30,239 nucleotides of DNA. Origin: a virus. The position numbers and the translations under genes are program-made. Location of the stretch: positions 1 to 30,239 of IMG/VR virus record IMGVR_UViG_3300019886_000019; one strand, written 5' to 3'. The notes beneath the pieces are model-generated. The model made no database searches and had not been told where the DNA came from. It saw nothing but the letters and a program-made list of their open reading frames with translations. This document shows, one piece after another, positions 20,975-28,094 of this stretch; the stretch's first letter is position 1; each line of letters opens with the position of its first letter.

Positions 20975-21555
20975 ATACTCCAGTTCACATCGCGGAACAG
21001 CAGTTTGGTCGACTACTCGTCTTAGGCCGAGCAGGGACACGAACGTGGTTCTGCTTCTGTGACTGCGGAGAAATCACGGAAGTTGCGACATCGAATTTGC
21101 TCAGTGGAAAGACCAAGAGCTGCGGATGTCTTCGTAGCGAGATGGTCGCCGCTAAGAACTTTAAGCACGGACATTCTCTTCTGAGTTCAGGAGCATACCG
21201 CTCTTGGACCGCAATGTGGCATCGCATACGGAATTTCGAGGAATACTCACATCTCACGGTTTGCGAACGCTGGCTCTTATTTGAGAATTTCTACAGAGAT
21301 ATGGGAGATCGACCAGAAGGTCTCACTATCGAACGAAACAACAACGACCTCGGCTACGAGCCGACGAACTGCCGATGGGCAACGCGTGTCGAGCAGAGAG
21401 CGAATCAGCGACCACGGCGCTGTTCTATCTGCGACTCGCTCACTCACACGGCGAATCACTGCAACGTCACTCACCCTGGGCATTCCGCCCAGGGAACCAA
21501 GAAAACCGAAGAAGAAGAAGCGAAGGAAACTCAAGATGGCAAAAGCGAAGACTGA
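20971..21555 (+). CDS. HNH-like homing endonuclease family protein 3, with C-terminal zinc knuckle
   Basis: A 194-aa member of the local HNH-like family. It has the N-terminal Cys module (CFCDCGE; SCGCL), a core with LTVCERW and ERNNNDLGYEPTNCRWAT, and a perfect C-x2-C-x4-H-x4-C knuckle at Cys151, Cys154, His159 and Cys164. The usual YGGRGI block is shortened to FEEYSHL here. A Lys/Glu-rich tail follows, encoded over the start of the next gene (20-nt overlap), perhaps an artefact of insertion. ATG overlaps the previous stop. Confidence 0.78.
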   Translation: MNTPVHIAEQQFGRLLVLGRAGTRTWFCFCDCGEITEVATSNLLSGKTKSCGCLRSEMVAAKNFKHGHSLLSSGAYRSWTAMWHRIRNFEEYSHLTVCERWLLFENFYRDMGDRPEGLTIERNNNDLGYEPTNCRWATRVEQRANQRPRRCSICDSLTHTANHCNVTHPGHSAQGTKKTEEEEAKETQDGKSED

Positions 21556-22384
21556 GGAAGAGACGAAGGTCGCGACTACACCTCCGCAGACCGGCGGAGC
21601 GATGGTCGTCCACGACTACGGCGACGACGCCGGCAAGGGATACGAGCATCAGTCCAAGGCGGACTCGAGCATCCCGATCATCAACCTGCTTCAAGCTCTC
21701 AGCCCGATCGTCGTGGCGGAGAAGGCGAAGGCCGGTCAGTTCTACAACACGGTGACCGAGCAGGTCTGGGATCGCGAGAAGGGCTTCCTCTTCCTCCCGG
21801 CCACGACCCGCCACGTCTACGCCGAGTGGGTTCCGCGCAATGAGGGCGGAGGCGGCGGAGGGTATCGCGGTCAGCACGAGGTCGAATCCACGATCGTCGC
21901 GAAGGCGATCAAGGAGTCGGTGAAGTTCGGCAAGTTCAAGACGGATGAGGGGAACAACCTCGTCGAGACGTTCTACGTCTACGGCGTCATCTGCGGCGAC
22001 GACGGTCGTCCGGAGTCCATGGCGCTCCTGCCGTTCTGGTCCACGAAGATCAAGCCGTATCGAGCCTGGATGACTCGGCTTCGCGGATTCAACGGCGCGA
22101 ACGGCGGGAAGATTCCGCTCTACGCGAACCTGACGAAGATCACGTCGATGCTGACGCACAACAAGGAGAATAAGCAGTTCTACATTCCGCAGATCGGCTC
22201 CGGCGATCCGCGCGGTCTCCTGCAGAGTCTCCTCGCGCAGGACGACGAGCGCTTCCTGATGGCGAAGGCGTGCAATCTTCTGGTCGACAGCGACATGGCG
22301 AAGGTCGACTTCTCCAAGCAGAACGACGGCGGAGGAGACGATGAGGGCGACGACTTTGTGAAGGACGGCAAGCCTCTGTTCTGA
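21536..22384 (+). CDS. Candidate single-stranded DNA-binding protein
   Basis: A 282-aa protein from ATG 21536. After a short disordered start it has IPIINLLQALSPIV, a middle beta-rich domain with a Gly-rich loop (NEGGGGGGYRGQ), and FYVYGVICGDDGRPESMALLPFWSTKIKPYRAWMTRLR. The last 20 residues are acidic and end in a hydrophobic residue (DDEGDDFVKDGKPLF), the tail type that SSB and T7 gp2.5 use to recruit replication partners. No OB-fold motif can be proven by eye. It lies between a coiled-coil accessory and the Dda-like helicase, a setting common for phage SSBs. Confidence 0.6.
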   Translation: MAKAKTEEETKVATTPPQTGGAMVVHDYGDDAGKGYEHQSKADSSIPIINLLQALSPIVVAEKAKAGQFYNTVTEQVWDREKGFLFLPATTRHVYAEWVPRNEGGGGGGYRGQHEVESTIVAKAIKESVKFGKFKTDEGNNLVETFYVYGVICGDDGRPESMALLPFWSTKIKPYRAWMTRLRGFNGANGGKIPLYANLTKITSMLTHNKENKQFYIPQIGSGDPRGLLQSLLAQDDERFLMAKACNLLVDSDMAKVDFSKQNDGGGDDEGDDFVKDGKPLF

Positions 22385-22391
22385 GTTTCTC

Positions 22392-22410
22392 GCTCCGGGA
22401 GTTCCGGAGC
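22392..22410 (+). other. Short perfect hairpin after the SSB-like gene
   Basis: GCTCCGG (22392-22398), 5-nt loop, CCGGAGC (22404-22410), directly after the stop at 22384 and just before the tRNA-like element. There is no T-run, so intrinsic termination is unlikely. An RNA-processing or stability hairpin fits better. Confidence 0.45.
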
Positions 22411-22414
22411 AACG

Positions 22415-22511
22415 GATCCTCTCCTCTAACTGGCAAGAGCAGAAGCGGAGTGTCGCCGCTCGCGGCGATGCAGGACGCACCTGAATCCTGGTTCAACTCC
22501 AGGGAGGATCA
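22415..22511 (+). tRNA. tRNA-like element with aberrant anticodon region (possible tRNA pseudogene)
   Basis: A 97-nt element. Acceptor arms GATCCTC (22415-22421) and GAGGATC (22504-22510) pair over 7 of 7 positions. The D-arm (22424-22439) has a 4-bp stem and loop AACTGGCA with A14, purine 15, G18-G19 and A21. The T-arm (22487-22503) is CCTGG-TTCAACT-CCAGG, matching TTCRANY. A discriminator A is followed by CCG rather than CCA. Between D- and T-arms are 47 nt forming TCGCCG/CGGCGA and CAGG/CCTG hairpins; no anticodon arm with a paired 5-bp stem and a CT-NNN-R loop exists. CTCGCGG offers an imperfect arm (anticodon CGC), with CAGGACGCACCTGAAT as a class II-like variable arm and 13 extra nt. 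Function as a tRNA is doubtful. Confidence 0.55.
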
Positions 22512-22521
22512 CCGAAAGGCT

Positions 22522-22860
22522 ATGAGCACGCTTTCCTCCATACGAGAAGTTCTCGAGCGCTTTCAGCAGGCGTCCGGCGTGGATCCTCACGTCGGTCACA
22601 CGCTCATCGTGGACGTCTCGGGCGCGAACTACATCCTGAGGGAATTCTTCTTCGGGAAGCTTCCTCAGGGCGTCGTTGTCACGAGCGAGCCGGACGAGCT
22701 GGTCTGCGTCGACGGCATTCCGGTGAAGCTTCGCTACGAGTCACCGGTGTACGGACACGCGTTCATCATCCCGAATTCTCACGTACCTGCGCGCACGTGC
22801 TGCGACTGCGCGAGCATGGCGACGCTGATGTGCACGTTCGCGAGGGGAGCGACGGGATGA
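22522..22860 (+). CDS. Hypothetical protein, 112 aa
   Basis: I chose ATG 22522 because the frame upstream runs through the tRNA-like element and GAAAGG lies just before this ATG. The protein starts with an amphipathic helix (MSTLSSIREVLERFQQA), then beta-rich sequence (HTLIVDVSGANYILREFFFG, GVVVTSEPDELVCVDGIPVKL), and ends with a Cys-rich helix TCCDCASMATLMCTF. No family recognised. The stop overlaps the GIY-YIG gene as ATGA. Confidence 0.62.
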   Translation: MSTLSSIREVLERFQQASGVDPHVGHTLIVDVSGANYILREFFFGKLPQGVVVTSEPDELVCVDGIPVKLRYESPVYGHAFIIPNSHVPARTCCDCASMATLMCTFARGATG

Positions 22861-23579
22861 AGCTAGAATTATCAAACCATGATATGAGATTGACGCAGTT
22901 ATTCATTCGATACGTGATACTTCGTCAGTGGGGCGAGCATGAGCAGGCAGACCTGATTCGGGATTATCTAGACGCCGAGTACTGCCAAGACGACGACTGG
23001 TACGATCTGGTAGATCCAAGAACTTCACTAGTGCGATACATTGGTCTCGCTATTAGTGATAAGCGTCCTCGCCAGCACCGTGCCTGTCTGAATCCACTGT
23101 GGAATAGACAAGCGACGCATAAGACGAACTGGATTCAGGAGCTTGCGAATGCGGGATTCGACTATGAAATCTGTGTTCTTGAAGAGTGCGAAGAACATGA
23201 GTTGCGTGAAAAAGAAATCTGGTGGATCGCGTACGGCCGCGCTTGCGGATGGCCACTGACGAATCTCACAGACGGCGGCGATGGACTACTGAATCCATCC
23301 GAAGAAACTCGAGCCAAACTCAGCCAAGCCGCGAGCAATCGCAAGCTTTCTGAAGAAACTAAGGCAAGGATCGGTGCCGCCGGAATCGGCAACACTCATC
23401 TTACTGGTCACAAGCATTCGGATGAAACTCGCGATCGAATGAGCGTCGCCGCGATGGGCAAGAAGCTTTCTCCAGAGCATAGAGCTAAGATCGCGATTGC
23501 TTCTACCGGTCGGCGACACTCAGTGGAAACGAAGTTGAAGATCGGTGAGGCTTCGAAGAAGCGAATGGTGACGTCTTGA
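22857..23579 (+). CDS. GIY-YIG homing endonuclease with NUMOD3 repeats
   Basis: A 240-aa protein from ATG 22857. The GIY-YIG nuclease domain is about residues 55-140: RYIGLAISD replaces the usual second half of the motif, followed by an R-x-x-H segment and the catalytic-Glu helix LREKEIWWIAYGR. From residue 150 come four NUMOD3-like DNA-binding repeats of the type S-E-E-T-[RK]-A-[KR]-[LI]-x-x-A. This is the SegA/I-TevI-like layout of free-standing phage homing endonucleases. It overlaps the upstream gene by ATGA and the helicase downstream by TTGA. The first 120 bp of that helicase share its low GC. Confidence 0.88.
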   Translation: MKLELSNHDMRLTQLFIRYVILRQWGEHEQADLIRDYLDAEYCQDDDWYDLVDPRTSLVRYIGLAISDKRPRQHRACLNPLWNRQATHKTNWIQELANAGFDYEICVLEECEEHELREKEIWWIAYGRACGWPLTNLTDGGDGLLNPSEETRAKLSQAASNRKLSEETKARIGAAGIGNTHLTGHKHSDETRDRMSVAAMGKKLSPEHRAKIAIASTGRRHSVETKLKIGEASKKRMVTS

Positions 23580-24898
23580 ACTGGAGTCCTCAACAGGATC
23601 AAGCTCTGGTTCTGGTCGCTGATTGGATGAAGTCTTCTAGTCAAACTTTTTTCCTTAGTGGCTTTGCTGGTACTGGAAAATCAACGCTCGCAAAGTATCT
23701 CGCTGATCCGTTAAGGTGGAGATACGCGAGCTACACTGGCAAGGCGAGCCACGTTATGCGCCAGAAGGGATGCGCGGACGCGACGACAATTCACAGTTTG
23801 ATCTACCGGCCGGCCGGCGAGTCGAAGTCGAGCGAGATTGCTCTACTCACACAGCGAATCGAGCAGCTGGAGCGCAAGGAGCGCTCACTTCATCACGGGC
23901 TCGTCGAGCGGAACGTAGTTCTTCTCTCCCCGAAGGACGCCGAGGAGCTAAAGACGCGTCGCGCTCAGCTCGCCAAGGTATCGGCGGATAATCAACCTCG
24001 CTTCCAGCTCTGGGCGAACAGTCCGCTGGCGGATCCGAACATCGACGGCATTGTCATCGACGAGTGCTCGATGATCGACCAGTATCTCGGTCGCGACCTG
24101 GAGAGCTTCGGGAAGAAGATTCTGGTGCTCGGTGATCCCGCTCAGCTTCCTCCGGTCGGCGCGGGAGGATACTTTACGAATCGAGATCCAGATTTTCATT
24201 TGTCTGAGATTCATCGTCACGCGCGCGAGTCCGGAATTCTCAGGCTCGCCACCGAAATTCGCGAGGGCAAGAGCATTCGCACCTGGGCGGACCGGGGACG
24301 CGACCCTCAGGTGAGAGAGTGGGAGGACTCCGGACAGGCCGACGTCGTCGTCAGGCGACGCGGCGACTGGGACATCCAGGACCTGCAGATGTGCGTCCTC
24401 GCGGCAGACCAGGTTCTCGTGGGTCGCAACGCGACCCGCCGGACGGCGAATCGCCGTCACAGAGAGATGCTCGGTCGCACGGACCCCATGCCGGTGCCCG
24501 GGGATCGGCTCGTCTGTCTTCGCAACGACCGCGAGCTGGGTCTCTTCAACGGTGCTCAATTCGTCGTCCTCGCCGCGGACTGCGATCCCGGCTCCAGGAC
24601 CGCCGAGCTGAGGCTCGTGGACGAGGACGGTCGCGAGCTGTCCGTGTGCTCCTGGCTTCATCATCTCATCGGCGGCGACGACGCGATTCGTGACCTGACG
24701 GACATGGGTCCGCGTCGTCGCGATCTCGCTGAGATGGACTATGCGTATGCCCTCACCGTCCATAAATCGCAAGGTTCGCAGTGGAAAGATGTTCTGGTTT
24801 TTGATGAAAGCGCTGCTTTTGGTTCTGAAGTTGGTCGGCGTTGGATCTATACAGCTATTACTCGTGCTTCTGAAAAACTAACTGTGGTGATTCCTTGA
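23576..24898 (+). CDS. RecD/Dda-like superfamily 1B DNA helicase
   Basis: A 440-aa protein starting at TTG 23576 overlapping the GIY-YIG stop. Walker A GFAGTGKST is residues 29-37, then TGKAS (Ia), Walker B GIVIDECSMID near 160, motif III LVLGDPAQLPPV, and C-terminal motifs YALTVHKSQGSQWKDVLVFDE and RRWIYTAITRASEKL (V-VI). This matches T4 Dda and RecD-like helicases, 5'-to-3' motors used at phage forks and in recombination. Both gene ends are less GC-rich than the middle (40-50% and about 42% against 68% by hand count of short stretches), next to homing-endonuclease genes on both sides. Confidence 0.92.
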   Translation: MNWSPQQDQALVLVADWMKSSSQTFFLSGFAGTGKSTLAKYLADPLRWRYASYTGKASHVMRQKGCADATTIHSLIYRPAGESKSSEIALLTQRIEQLERKERSLHHGLVERNVVLLSPKDAEELKTRRAQLAKVSADNQPRFQLWANSPLADPNIDGIVIDECSMIDQYLGRDLESFGKKILVLGDPAQLPPVGAGGYFTNRDPDFHLSEIHRHARESGILRLATEIREGKSIRTWADRGRDPQVREWEDSGQADVVVRRRGDWDIQDLQMCVLAADQVLVGRNATRRTANRRHREMLGRTDPMPVPGDRLVCLRNDRELGLFNGAQFVVLAADCDPGSRTAELRLVDEDGRELSVCSWLHHLIGGDDAIRDLTDMGPRRRDLAEMDYAYALTVHKSQGSQWKDVLVFDESAAFGSEVGRRWIYTAITRASEKLTVVIP

Positions 24899-25449
24899 GT
24901 GGCGATAGCAACAGATGCTCCTCATGCGGTGAAATAGGACATAATCGTCGTAGATGTGTTGATCTCGCGTGCCTTGTAATTGGAACCAGATTTGGTGAAT
25001 GGACTCTTCAGTCTCTTCCAGAAAACGGGCGTGATCTATTTTGGGACGTACGTTGTGACTGCGGTACTGAAGCCTTTGTTAACAGAAAGAATTTAATGAT
25101 TGGAGTCAGCGCTTCATGTGGGAAGTGTCTGCATACTGGAGATCAATATCTTCCAATCAAGAAACCGCAGTTCATTCATGGAATGACTGGAACACCGACG
25201 TGGAATAGTTGGAACAGTATGCTTCGTCGTGCTGGAAAGCATCCCAGATATTTGACCATAGGTGTGTATGAACCGTGGCGAGCCGAATTTCTTAAGTTCC
25301 TTAAGGATATGGGTGAACGACCTGAAGGAACCTCTATAGATCGCTATCCTGATGAATTTGGCGACTATCTGCCGTGGAACTGTCGATGGGCGACGCCAGT
25401 CGAGCAGCAGAACAACCGACGACCAAATGGATTCTGGAGGCAATCGTGA
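24895..25449 (+). CDS. HNH-like homing endonuclease family protein 4, with N-terminal zinc knuckle
   Basis: A 184-aa protein from TTG 24895 (TTGA overlap). Here the knuckle is at the N-terminus: Cys8, Cys11, His16, Cys21 in CSSCGEIGHNRRRC, perfect C-x2-C-x4-H-x4-C. Next is the Cys module (VRCDCGT; SCGKC) and the core with VYEPWRAEFLKFLKDMGERPEG and DEFGDYLPWNCRWATPVEQQNNRR; the usual GGRGI-x-VCERW is diverged. The gene has about 47% GC in a counted 60-nt stretch, far below neighbours, indicating recent arrival. The stop overlaps the next GTG. Confidence 0.78.
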   Translation: MSGDSNRCSSCGEIGHNRRRCVDLACLVIGTRFGEWTLQSLPENGRDLFWDVRCDCGTEAFVNRKNLMIGVSASCGKCLHTGDQYLPIKKPQFIHGMTGTPTWNSWNSMLRRAGKHPRYLTIGVYEPWRAEFLKFLKDMGERPEGTSIDRYPDEFGDYLPWNCRWATPVEQQNNRRPNGFWRQS

Positions 25450-26357
25450 AACTTCTCAACGAATTCTACGCGTTCATGCGCGAGCGGGAGACCATCAGGC
25501 TGCGACGTCGCGCCGGTCTGCCCAGGGATCAGTGGACGACCGACCCAATCATGAGGACGTATAGCTTCACGAACGTGAAGCGGGAGCACGATCGGACGAC
25601 CGTTGGCCTGCTTCCGTTGTACCGCGCGCATTTGTGGATTCACGCCGAGCGATCGCCGGAGACGATGCGAGCACTCATGCTCAACTGCGCTCTGTATCGT
25701 TACTTCGGCACCGTCGAGATGGCGACGGCGATCGGATGGGTCCAGGAGTGGACCGAGGAGCAGTCGTCGCGGATTCAGCAGCTCGCGGACGACCGCATGC
25801 TCCTGGGCGAGACGGTCTTCACGAGCGCGTACATCGTCCCGAACTGCGGAAGCACGCTCCCGAAGCATACGATCGTCTGCCAGATCATGGGAGAGCTGTG
25901 GGACGCGCTTCCGGAGGTACTGAGCTTCGGGAGCTGGAAGCTCATGTGCGATCGCCTGTGCGAGATCTGGGGCGTCGGTCCGTTCATGGCGAAGGAGATT
26001 CTGCTGGACTACATCCTGGCGACCGAGTGGGAGCCGAACGACTGGCTCTACTGGACGCCGGTCGGTCCCGGAGGCAAGCGCGGCGCCTCGCGCGTCGCCT
26101 ACGGAGCGATCGAGAACGTGACGCCGGACGAGGCCATCGGAATCATCAGGGAGATCTACGCTGTCTGCGCCGATCACTGGCGACACGATCTGTTCGACCA
26201 GAGTGTCGTCGGCGCCGAACCGATAGTCGAATTGGCGTTGACGGACATCCAGTTTCAGCTCTGCGAGTTCGACAAGTACTCGCGCGTCGCCGAGGGACGG
26301 AAGCCGAAGCGAAACTTCCGGCCGACCGTGGACAACGTGACGCGGGACGCGAAGTGA
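25446..26357 (+). CDS. 5-hmdU DNA kinase helical-domain / aGPT-pyrophosphorylase-like protein
   Basis: A 303-aa protein from GTG 25446. Residues 7-52 hold the signature of the helical family named for thymine hypermodification (HMUDK_hel, alpha-glutamyl/putrescinyl-thymine pyrophosphorylase): FYAFMRERE, LRRRAG, WTTDP at 30-34, and FTNVKREHDRTT at 41-52. Further on are a helix-hairpin-helix-like WGVGPFMAKEILLDYIL and GPGGKRGASRV, as in other members. Family proteins are known or proposed to act on 5-hydroxymethyl-dU in DNA after kinase activation, swapping pyrophosphate for an amine or amino acid. Two P-loop kinases lie downstream. The family call is from remembered motifs; the exact modification is unknown. 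Confidence 0.78.
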   Translation: MKLLNEFYAFMRERETIRLRRRAGLPRDQWTTDPIMRTYSFTNVKREHDRTTVGLLPLYRAHLWIHAERSPETMRALMLNCALYRYFGTVEMATAIGWVQEWTEEQSSRIQQLADDRMLLGETVFTSAYIVPNCGSTLPKHTIVCQIMGELWDALPEVLSFGSWKLMCDRLCEIWGVGPFMAKEILLDYILATEWEPNDWLYWTPVGPGGKRGASRVAYGAIENVTPDEAIGIIREIYAVCADHWRHDLFDQSVVGAEPIVELALTDIQFQLCEFDKYSRVAEGRKPKRNFRPTVDNVTRDAK

Positions 26358-26797
26358 ACAAGTCGCTGATGATCAAGCAGGGATACGTTCCCTCGACGTG
26401 TGTCCTCCACGAGGATCTCGCGGGCGTTCTGATCTGGGCGGAGATTCTCATGGGTCGCGATCCGTGCGCCGGATGCAATCACGATCGCGCGGTCTGTCGC
26501 GGACGACCGAACACGGTCGCGCTGAAGAAAAGCTTCGGTCCGGGTCCGGAGAACGATCTCGCTCGCCTCGGGCGAGAGGACGCGAATCGCGAGGAGATCC
26601 GGAAGCACGAGGAGCGACTCGCCGAGGATCGCGAGAGGCTGAGGCGCGAGGACGAGGTCTACGGAAAGATCCACGGACTTCACGAGGTGATCAATGAGGA
26701 GTCACGACATGCCGAGACGCGTTATTGCTGGAAAGAAGAAATTCATCCTTCGTTATCGCGTCGGCGCGAAGCTGAGGCGCACGATATACCGCGATGA
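26354..26797 (+). CDS. Hypothetical Cys-cluster / coiled-coil protein, 147 aa
   Basis: GTG 26354 overlaps the previous stop by GTGA. Residues 38-49 contain CAGCNHDRAVC, a possible metal site, followed by a charged coiled coil (EEIRKHEERLAEDRERLRREDEVYGKIHGL). The last 35 residues overlap the next gene by 89 nt, unlike the 4-nt overlaps around it. A frame change near 26690 would end the protein at TGA 26695-26697, so an indel or frameshift is possible. No family is recognised. Confidence 0.6.
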   Translation: MNKSLMIKQGYVPSTCVLHEDLAGVLIWAEILMGRDPCAGCNHDRAVCRGRPNTVALKKSFGPGPENDLARLGREDANREEIRKHEERLAEDRERLRREDEVYGKIHGLHEVINEESRHAETRYCWKEEIHPSLSRRREAEAHDIPR

Positions 26798-26876
26798 GAT
26801 CTTCATCGGCATCATGGACAGTGCGACCGAGGCGCAGAAGGTCGTGGATCTTCTGAATCTGTACGGAGGGAGGTAG
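26709..26876 (+). CDS. Small basic protein, 55 aa
   Basis: I chose ATG 26709 because TGAGGAG lies 7 nt upstream; an in-frame ATG at 26694 is the alternative. The peptide is basic at the start (MPRRVIAGKKKFILRYRVGAKLRRTIYRDE) and ends in a helix (SATEAQKVVDLLNLYGGR), a beta-then-helix layout like small DNA-binding proteins. No family is recognised. Confidence 0.58.
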   Translation: MPRRVIAGKKKFILRYRVGAKLRRTIYRDEIFIGIMDSATEAQKVVDLLNLYGGR

Positions 26877-26878
26877 TC

Positions 26879-27103
26879 ATGGCGACGAAGATGAGCGAGC
26901 AGGACCTCATCGACTGTCTGCCGATCGCCGACGCGATCGTCGCGACCGTCGCCACCGACAACGTCCGTCCGCCGTGTGCAGTCGCCGCCGTGGCCCGAGC
27001 GCTCGCGGCGGTCGCAATTCTCGCCGAGTGCTCGGATCAGGCTGCGATTGATCTCTTTAAGCATTTTCACAAGGAACTGTCGCGGCGAGGGACGATCTCG
27101 TGA
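26879..27103 (+). CDS. Small Ala-rich helical protein, 74 aa
   Basis: ATG 26879 follows GGAGGGAGG, a strong ribosome site. The product is largely helical with an Ala/Val-rich middle (AVAAVARALAAVAILAECSDQAAIDLFKHFHKEL) that is only moderately hydrophobic. The stop overlaps the T5orf172 gene by GTGA. No family is recognised. Confidence 0.65.
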   Translation: MATKMSEQDLIDCLPIADAIVATVATDNVRPPCAVAAVARALAAVAILAECSDQAAIDLFKHFHKELSRRGTIS

Positions 27104-27504
27104 TCGTAGTTTCAGTTTATTTCATCGCGACCAAGACCATGTCGCATGTGAAAATCGGACAGACAACGAGTCTTCCAAACCGATTCAGGGAATTAGCGAA
27201 CTCACAGCCGACAACTGACGCTCTTGTTCTGCTGTTTGCGGTTGAAGCCCCAAGAGCGCTGGAGCAGTATTTCCATGATAAGTGGAAGAAGTTCCGAACA
27301 CACGGTGAGTGGTTCGTATTGGACGAGTCGATCATCAAGTGGATAGAATCCGCGAAGGAAGATCTAGGCCACCTATTGGCTGAGTTGTCTAGCGACAAAG
27401 AAGTTGATCTAAGTCAGTGTCGATATTGTCTCGTAACTAGGCCGAAACGTTACAAGCCGAAGCATCACAGGTGGTGTCCTGACTACCCAACTGGGAGGCG
27501 CTAG
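27100..27504 (+). CDS. T5orf172 / MUG113-type (GIY-YIG-like) nuclease domain protein
   Basis: A 134-aa protein from GTG 27100. It shows the T5orf172 pattern: VYFIATK, HVKIGQT, LPNRFREL, LLFAVEAPRALEQYFHDKWKKFRTHGEWFVL. This is a compact relative of the GIY-YIG nuclease fold, found in phage T5 and in mobile genes. The C-terminus adds CRYCLVTRPKRYKPKHHRWC, a possible zinc finger. Composition is AT-shifted like the other homing-type genes, and it sits before a structured non-coding stretch. Probably a mobile endonuclease; no target is known. Confidence 0.78.
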   Translation: MIVVSVYFIATKTMSHVKIGQTTSLPNRFRELANSQPTTDALVLLFAVEAPRALEQYFHDKWKKFRTHGEWFVLDESIIKWIESAKEDLGHLLAELSSDKEVDLSQCRYCLVTRPKRYKPKHHRWCPDYPTGRR

Positions 27505-27635
27505 GTGGCGCCTGGTAAGTGCGCGGCTGGGGGTGCCACCACACTGCACCCCACCCGGTTTAACGCAGCCTCGGGCAAGCCAGAGGCCTTACAGCGCACG
27601 CCACGGGTACGCGGCGTGGTGGCTGGGGGTGCGGC
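27505..27635 (+). other. GC-rich, highly folded intergenic region
   Basis: 131 nt without a convincing gene. Possible stems: GGGGTGC/GCACCCC (27530-27536 with 27546-27552), GCCTC/GAGGC (27568-27572 with 27583-27587), CACGCC/GGCGTG (27597-27602 with 27613-27618), and GTGCGC/GCGCAC (27519-27524 with 27594-27599), which competes with the third. A direct repeat GGCTGGGGGTGC lies at 27525-27536 and 27621-27632. It may be a leader RNA for the phosphatase-kinase genes or a small non-coding RNA. No tRNA or known riboswitch pattern is seen. Confidence 0.4.
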
Positions 27636-28094
27636 GTGAAAGTCCTCTTCGTCTGCCACGGAAACATCAATCGCTCGGCCGCTGCGGAGATCATTCTTCG
27701 CCAGACGCGTCCCGAGATTGAGGTCGCCTCGTGCGGATTCGCCAGGGACGGAGCGATCACGGCGCGACGCATGAGAGAGGCTCTCAGGATCTCCGGATAC
27801 GAGCAGACGAGCCTGGTCTCGCGCAAGATCTCGAGCGAGCTGGTCCACTGGGCGGACGTCGTCTACTACATGGACAACGGGAACCAGATTCGCCTGATTC
27901 GCCAGTTCGGCCAGAACCCGAAGTTCGTGCGGATCACCACGCTCTGTCCGGATCTCGGGTTAGACAGGGTGCCGGATCCACACTTCTATCGCGGAACCAA
28001 CGGAGTCGCCACTGCTCACAACGACTACGTGATGCATCTGCGGGTCATAGAGATTCTCGAGCACTGTCTGTCGCAGATACCGGAGTCAACGTGA
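27636..28094 (+). CDS. Low-molecular-weight protein tyrosine phosphatase-like protein
   Basis: A 152-aa protein from GTG 27636. MKVLFVCHGNINRSAAAE is the LMW-PTP P-loop: Cys7-x5-Arg13-Ser14. A C-terminal D-P segment (DPHFYRG near residue 113) matches the general-acid loop. The fold also includes arsenate reductases, and typical members hydrolyse phosphotyrosine through a Cys-phosphate intermediate. Length is normal for the family (about 150). The stop overlaps the kinase start by GTGA, so phosphatase and kinase are translated together. The substrate could be a protein or a phosphorylated nucleotide; nothing in the sequence decides. Confidence 0.85.
   Translation: MKVLFVCHGNINRSAAAEIILRQTRPEIEVASCGFARDGAITARRMREALRISGYEQTSLVSRKISSELVHWADVVYYMDNGNQIRLIRQFGQNPKFVRITTLCPDLGLDRVPDPHFYRGTNGVATAHNDYVMHLRVIEILEHCLSQIPEST

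Noticed and set aside
22450-22521. N-terminal extension of the 22522-22860 gene from GTG 22450
   Set aside because: The extension would run through the tRNA-like element, and a better start with a ribosome site is at 22522.
27501-27848. 115-aa minus-strand ORF across the folded region
   Set aside because: It is antisense to the phosphatase gene with its clear C-x5-R motif and has no ribosome site.
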